DNA from: DATMBL01 sp050735975
GTDB taxonomy: Bacteria; Desulfobacterota; Binatia; UBA9968
Assembly: GCA_050735975.1 (NCBI GenBank)
Contig: JBOHVS010000199.1
Coordinates: 1 to 15,578 of the forward strand
Direction of reading: 5' to 3'
DNA: 15,578 nt
How positions within the stretch are numbered: the stretch's first letter is position 1; every line of letters begins with the position of its first letter. The notes beneath the pieces were generated by a model. That model was not told the origin of the DNA, ran no database searches, and saw only the letters and a program-made list of their open reading frames with translations. Made by a program: the position numbers and the translations under genes. This document shows positions 14,758 to 15,578 of the stretch, in pieces.

Positions 14758-15363
14758 ATGAGAGATTACTTACCTAAGATTCTCCGTTTGTGTTTGCTAC
14801 TCGCCCTCACCGGCCAATCTCATGCCGGTGACTTTTATCGCTGGGTGGATCAAAATGGCGTCGTCCATTTTACCGATAACCTGCACAATATTCCGGAAAA
14901 ACAACGTCAGACAGCGACCCGTATCCAAAACAGGGAAAGCCCGAGGGATCCTGAGCCGGCTAAACCCCCGGCGCCATCCAAAGCTTCAATTCCAATACAA
15001 AAGAATGGGGCAATCGTTATTGTCGACGCGAAGTTAAACGGTAAAACTTCCGCCAAACTCATCGTCGACACCGGCGCCAGTTATACGATGATTTCGACTG
15101 CAATGGCAAAAGAGCTGGGAATCGATTTGGACGGAAGCCGGCGCACCGTGCCGTTTCACACCGCCAATGGGATTATTCAGGCGCCTCTGGCCGACCTCGA
15201 GTCGATTACCGTCGGCGGCATGGAGGTTAAAAACCTGACCGCGGCCATTCACGATGCCCTGCCGAACACCAAAGTCGCGGGCCTTCTCGGGCTCAACTTT
15301 CTGAGCAATTTCCGCATGGACATCGATACCGAAAAGGGCGTGCTGCATCTGGAGAAGAAGTAA
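14758..15363 (+). CDS. Secreted DUF4124 plus retropepsin-like aspartic protease
   Basis: A 201-residue exported protein. A signal peptide is visible (basic MRDYLPKILR, then LCLLLALTG, with cleavage likely after SHA near residue 23). A DUF4124 module (about 24-60) has the typical FYRWVDQNGVVHFTDN opening. A Pro-rich linker (about 60-80) leads to a clan AA aspartic protease domain (about 82-200). Its active site is VDTGAS, with Asp104-Thr105-Gly106, and the second family motif is GLLGLNFL (175-182). Such one-domain proteases act as dimers, and the substrate is unknown. ATG at 14758 was chosen over 14683 because it places the signal peptide at the N-terminus. It is divergent from rpsO and convergent with nrdJ. 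Family assignment is secure; its biological role is not known. Confidence 0.9.
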   Translation: MRDYLPKILRLCLLLALTGQSHAGDFYRWVDQNGVVHFTDNLHNIPEKQRQTATRIQNRESPRDPEPAKPPAPSKASIPIQKNGAIVIVDAKLNGKTSAKLIVDTGASYTMISTAMAKELGIDLDGSRRTVPFHTANGIIQAPLADLESITVGGMEVKNLTAAIHDALPNTKVAGLLGLNFLSNFRMDIDTEKGVLHLEKK

Positions 15364-15373
15364 CCGGGCTGGC

Positions 15374-15437
15374 TGGAGTATTGGAATAATGGAGTACTGG
15401 GTCGGATGCCAATACTCCAACGCTCCATCACTCCATA
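15374..15437. repeat. TGGAGTATTGG inverted repeat between convergent genes
   Basis: Tggagtattgg (15374-15384) is perfectly complementary to ccaatactcca (15409-15419) across a 24-base loop that contains a third related word, atggagtactgg. Two more ctcca words follow up to 15437. It fills most of the 78-base gap between the convergent protease and nrdJ ends and may stop transcription from both. It belongs to the text-like GGAGTATTGG repeats met in many uncultivated bacterial genomes. Confidence 0.6.
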
Positions 15438-15441
15438 GGTT

Positions 15442-15578
15442 TTACGAACACCCGCTGACCGCGCCGCAGTTCATGCACTTGTAACAGGCGCCGCTCCGAA
15501 TCATGATCGCGCCGCAATCCGGGCATGGCGGCGCATCCTGCTGATAAAGACTGGTAATGCTGCTGATGCTCGTCACGG
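15442..15578 (-). CDS. nrdJ: C-terminal end of B12-dependent (class II) ribonucleotide reductase (rest outside window)
   Basis: Reading the minus strand back from TAA (15444-15442) gives 44 residues with no stop to the window edge. They end in PPCPDCGAIMIRSGACYKC followed by MNCGAVSGCS. This zinc-ribbon-like cysteine tail (CPDC, nine residues, CYKCMNC, then a last Cys one residue from the end) is characteristic of adenosylcobalamin-dependent NrdJ enzymes. These reduce ribonucleotides to deoxyribonucleotides without needing oxygen; the tail is thought to take part in re-reducing the active site. Only the tail is visible, so length, active-site residues and the gene's promoter cannot be judged. 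Other zinc-ribbon proteins could share parts of the motif, but the whole pattern fits NrdJ best. Confidence 0.85.
   Translation of the reverse strand, partial: VTSISSITSLYQQDAPPCPDCGAIMIRSGACYKCMNCGAVSGCS

Overview
This window is a stretch of bacterial chromosome, GC-rich by eye, that is mostly housekeeping, with small accessory pieces at both ends. Several traits suggest an uncultivated Gram-negative lineage of deltaproteobacterial grade (Desulfobacterota, Binatota, Methylomirabilota or similar). These are the rpsO-pnp-M16 peptidase-dut order, the separate PurS/PurQ/PurL type of FGAM synthase, an Fe-S type PurF, a stand-alone SWIB protein, a B12-dependent ribonucleotide reductase, and word-like intergenic repeats. 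The lineage is inferred from gene content and was not tested by any search.

Left part (1-3881, + strand). Two tandem paralogues of the hydantoinase B / oxoprolinase subunit (hyuB) come first; the first is cut by the window edge and probably lacks only about eight codons. An 89-residue SWIB/MDM2-domain protein follows, with its own strong Shine-Dalgarno and a plausible extended -10 promoter.

Centre (4079-14592, - strand). Nine genes run the same way, read from high to low coordinates: rpsO, pnp, an M16 zinc peptidase, dut, purB, purS, purQ, purL, purF. This joins a ribosome/RNA-turnover block to pyrimidine-nucleotide clean-up (dUTPase) and then to de novo purine synthesis. PurF makes phosphoribosylamine, PurSQL together make FGAM, and PurB acts at two later steps. 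purS, purQ and purL are separated by only 3 and 7 bases. purC, often found between purB and purS, is absent; that gap instead holds a hairpin repeat.

Right part (14593-15578). A probable rpsO promoter lies in the divergent gap. It is followed by a secreted or periplasmic DUF4124 plus retropepsin-like aspartic protease (+ strand). Convergent with it is the last 44 codons of a B12-dependent ribonucleotide reductase (nrdJ, - strand), recognisable from its cysteine-rich tail.

The least ordinary DNA is between the genes. There is a 180-bp MITE-like element with 23-bp imperfect terminal inverted repeats at the SWIB/purF junction. A three-armed, mutually exclusive hairpin set includes the purB stop codon. 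Low-complexity word repeats of three kinds occur in other gaps. Several of these repeats touch or nearly touch a stop codon. I found no CRISPR array, tRNA, rRNA, phage or defence genes, and no clear new multi-gene system.
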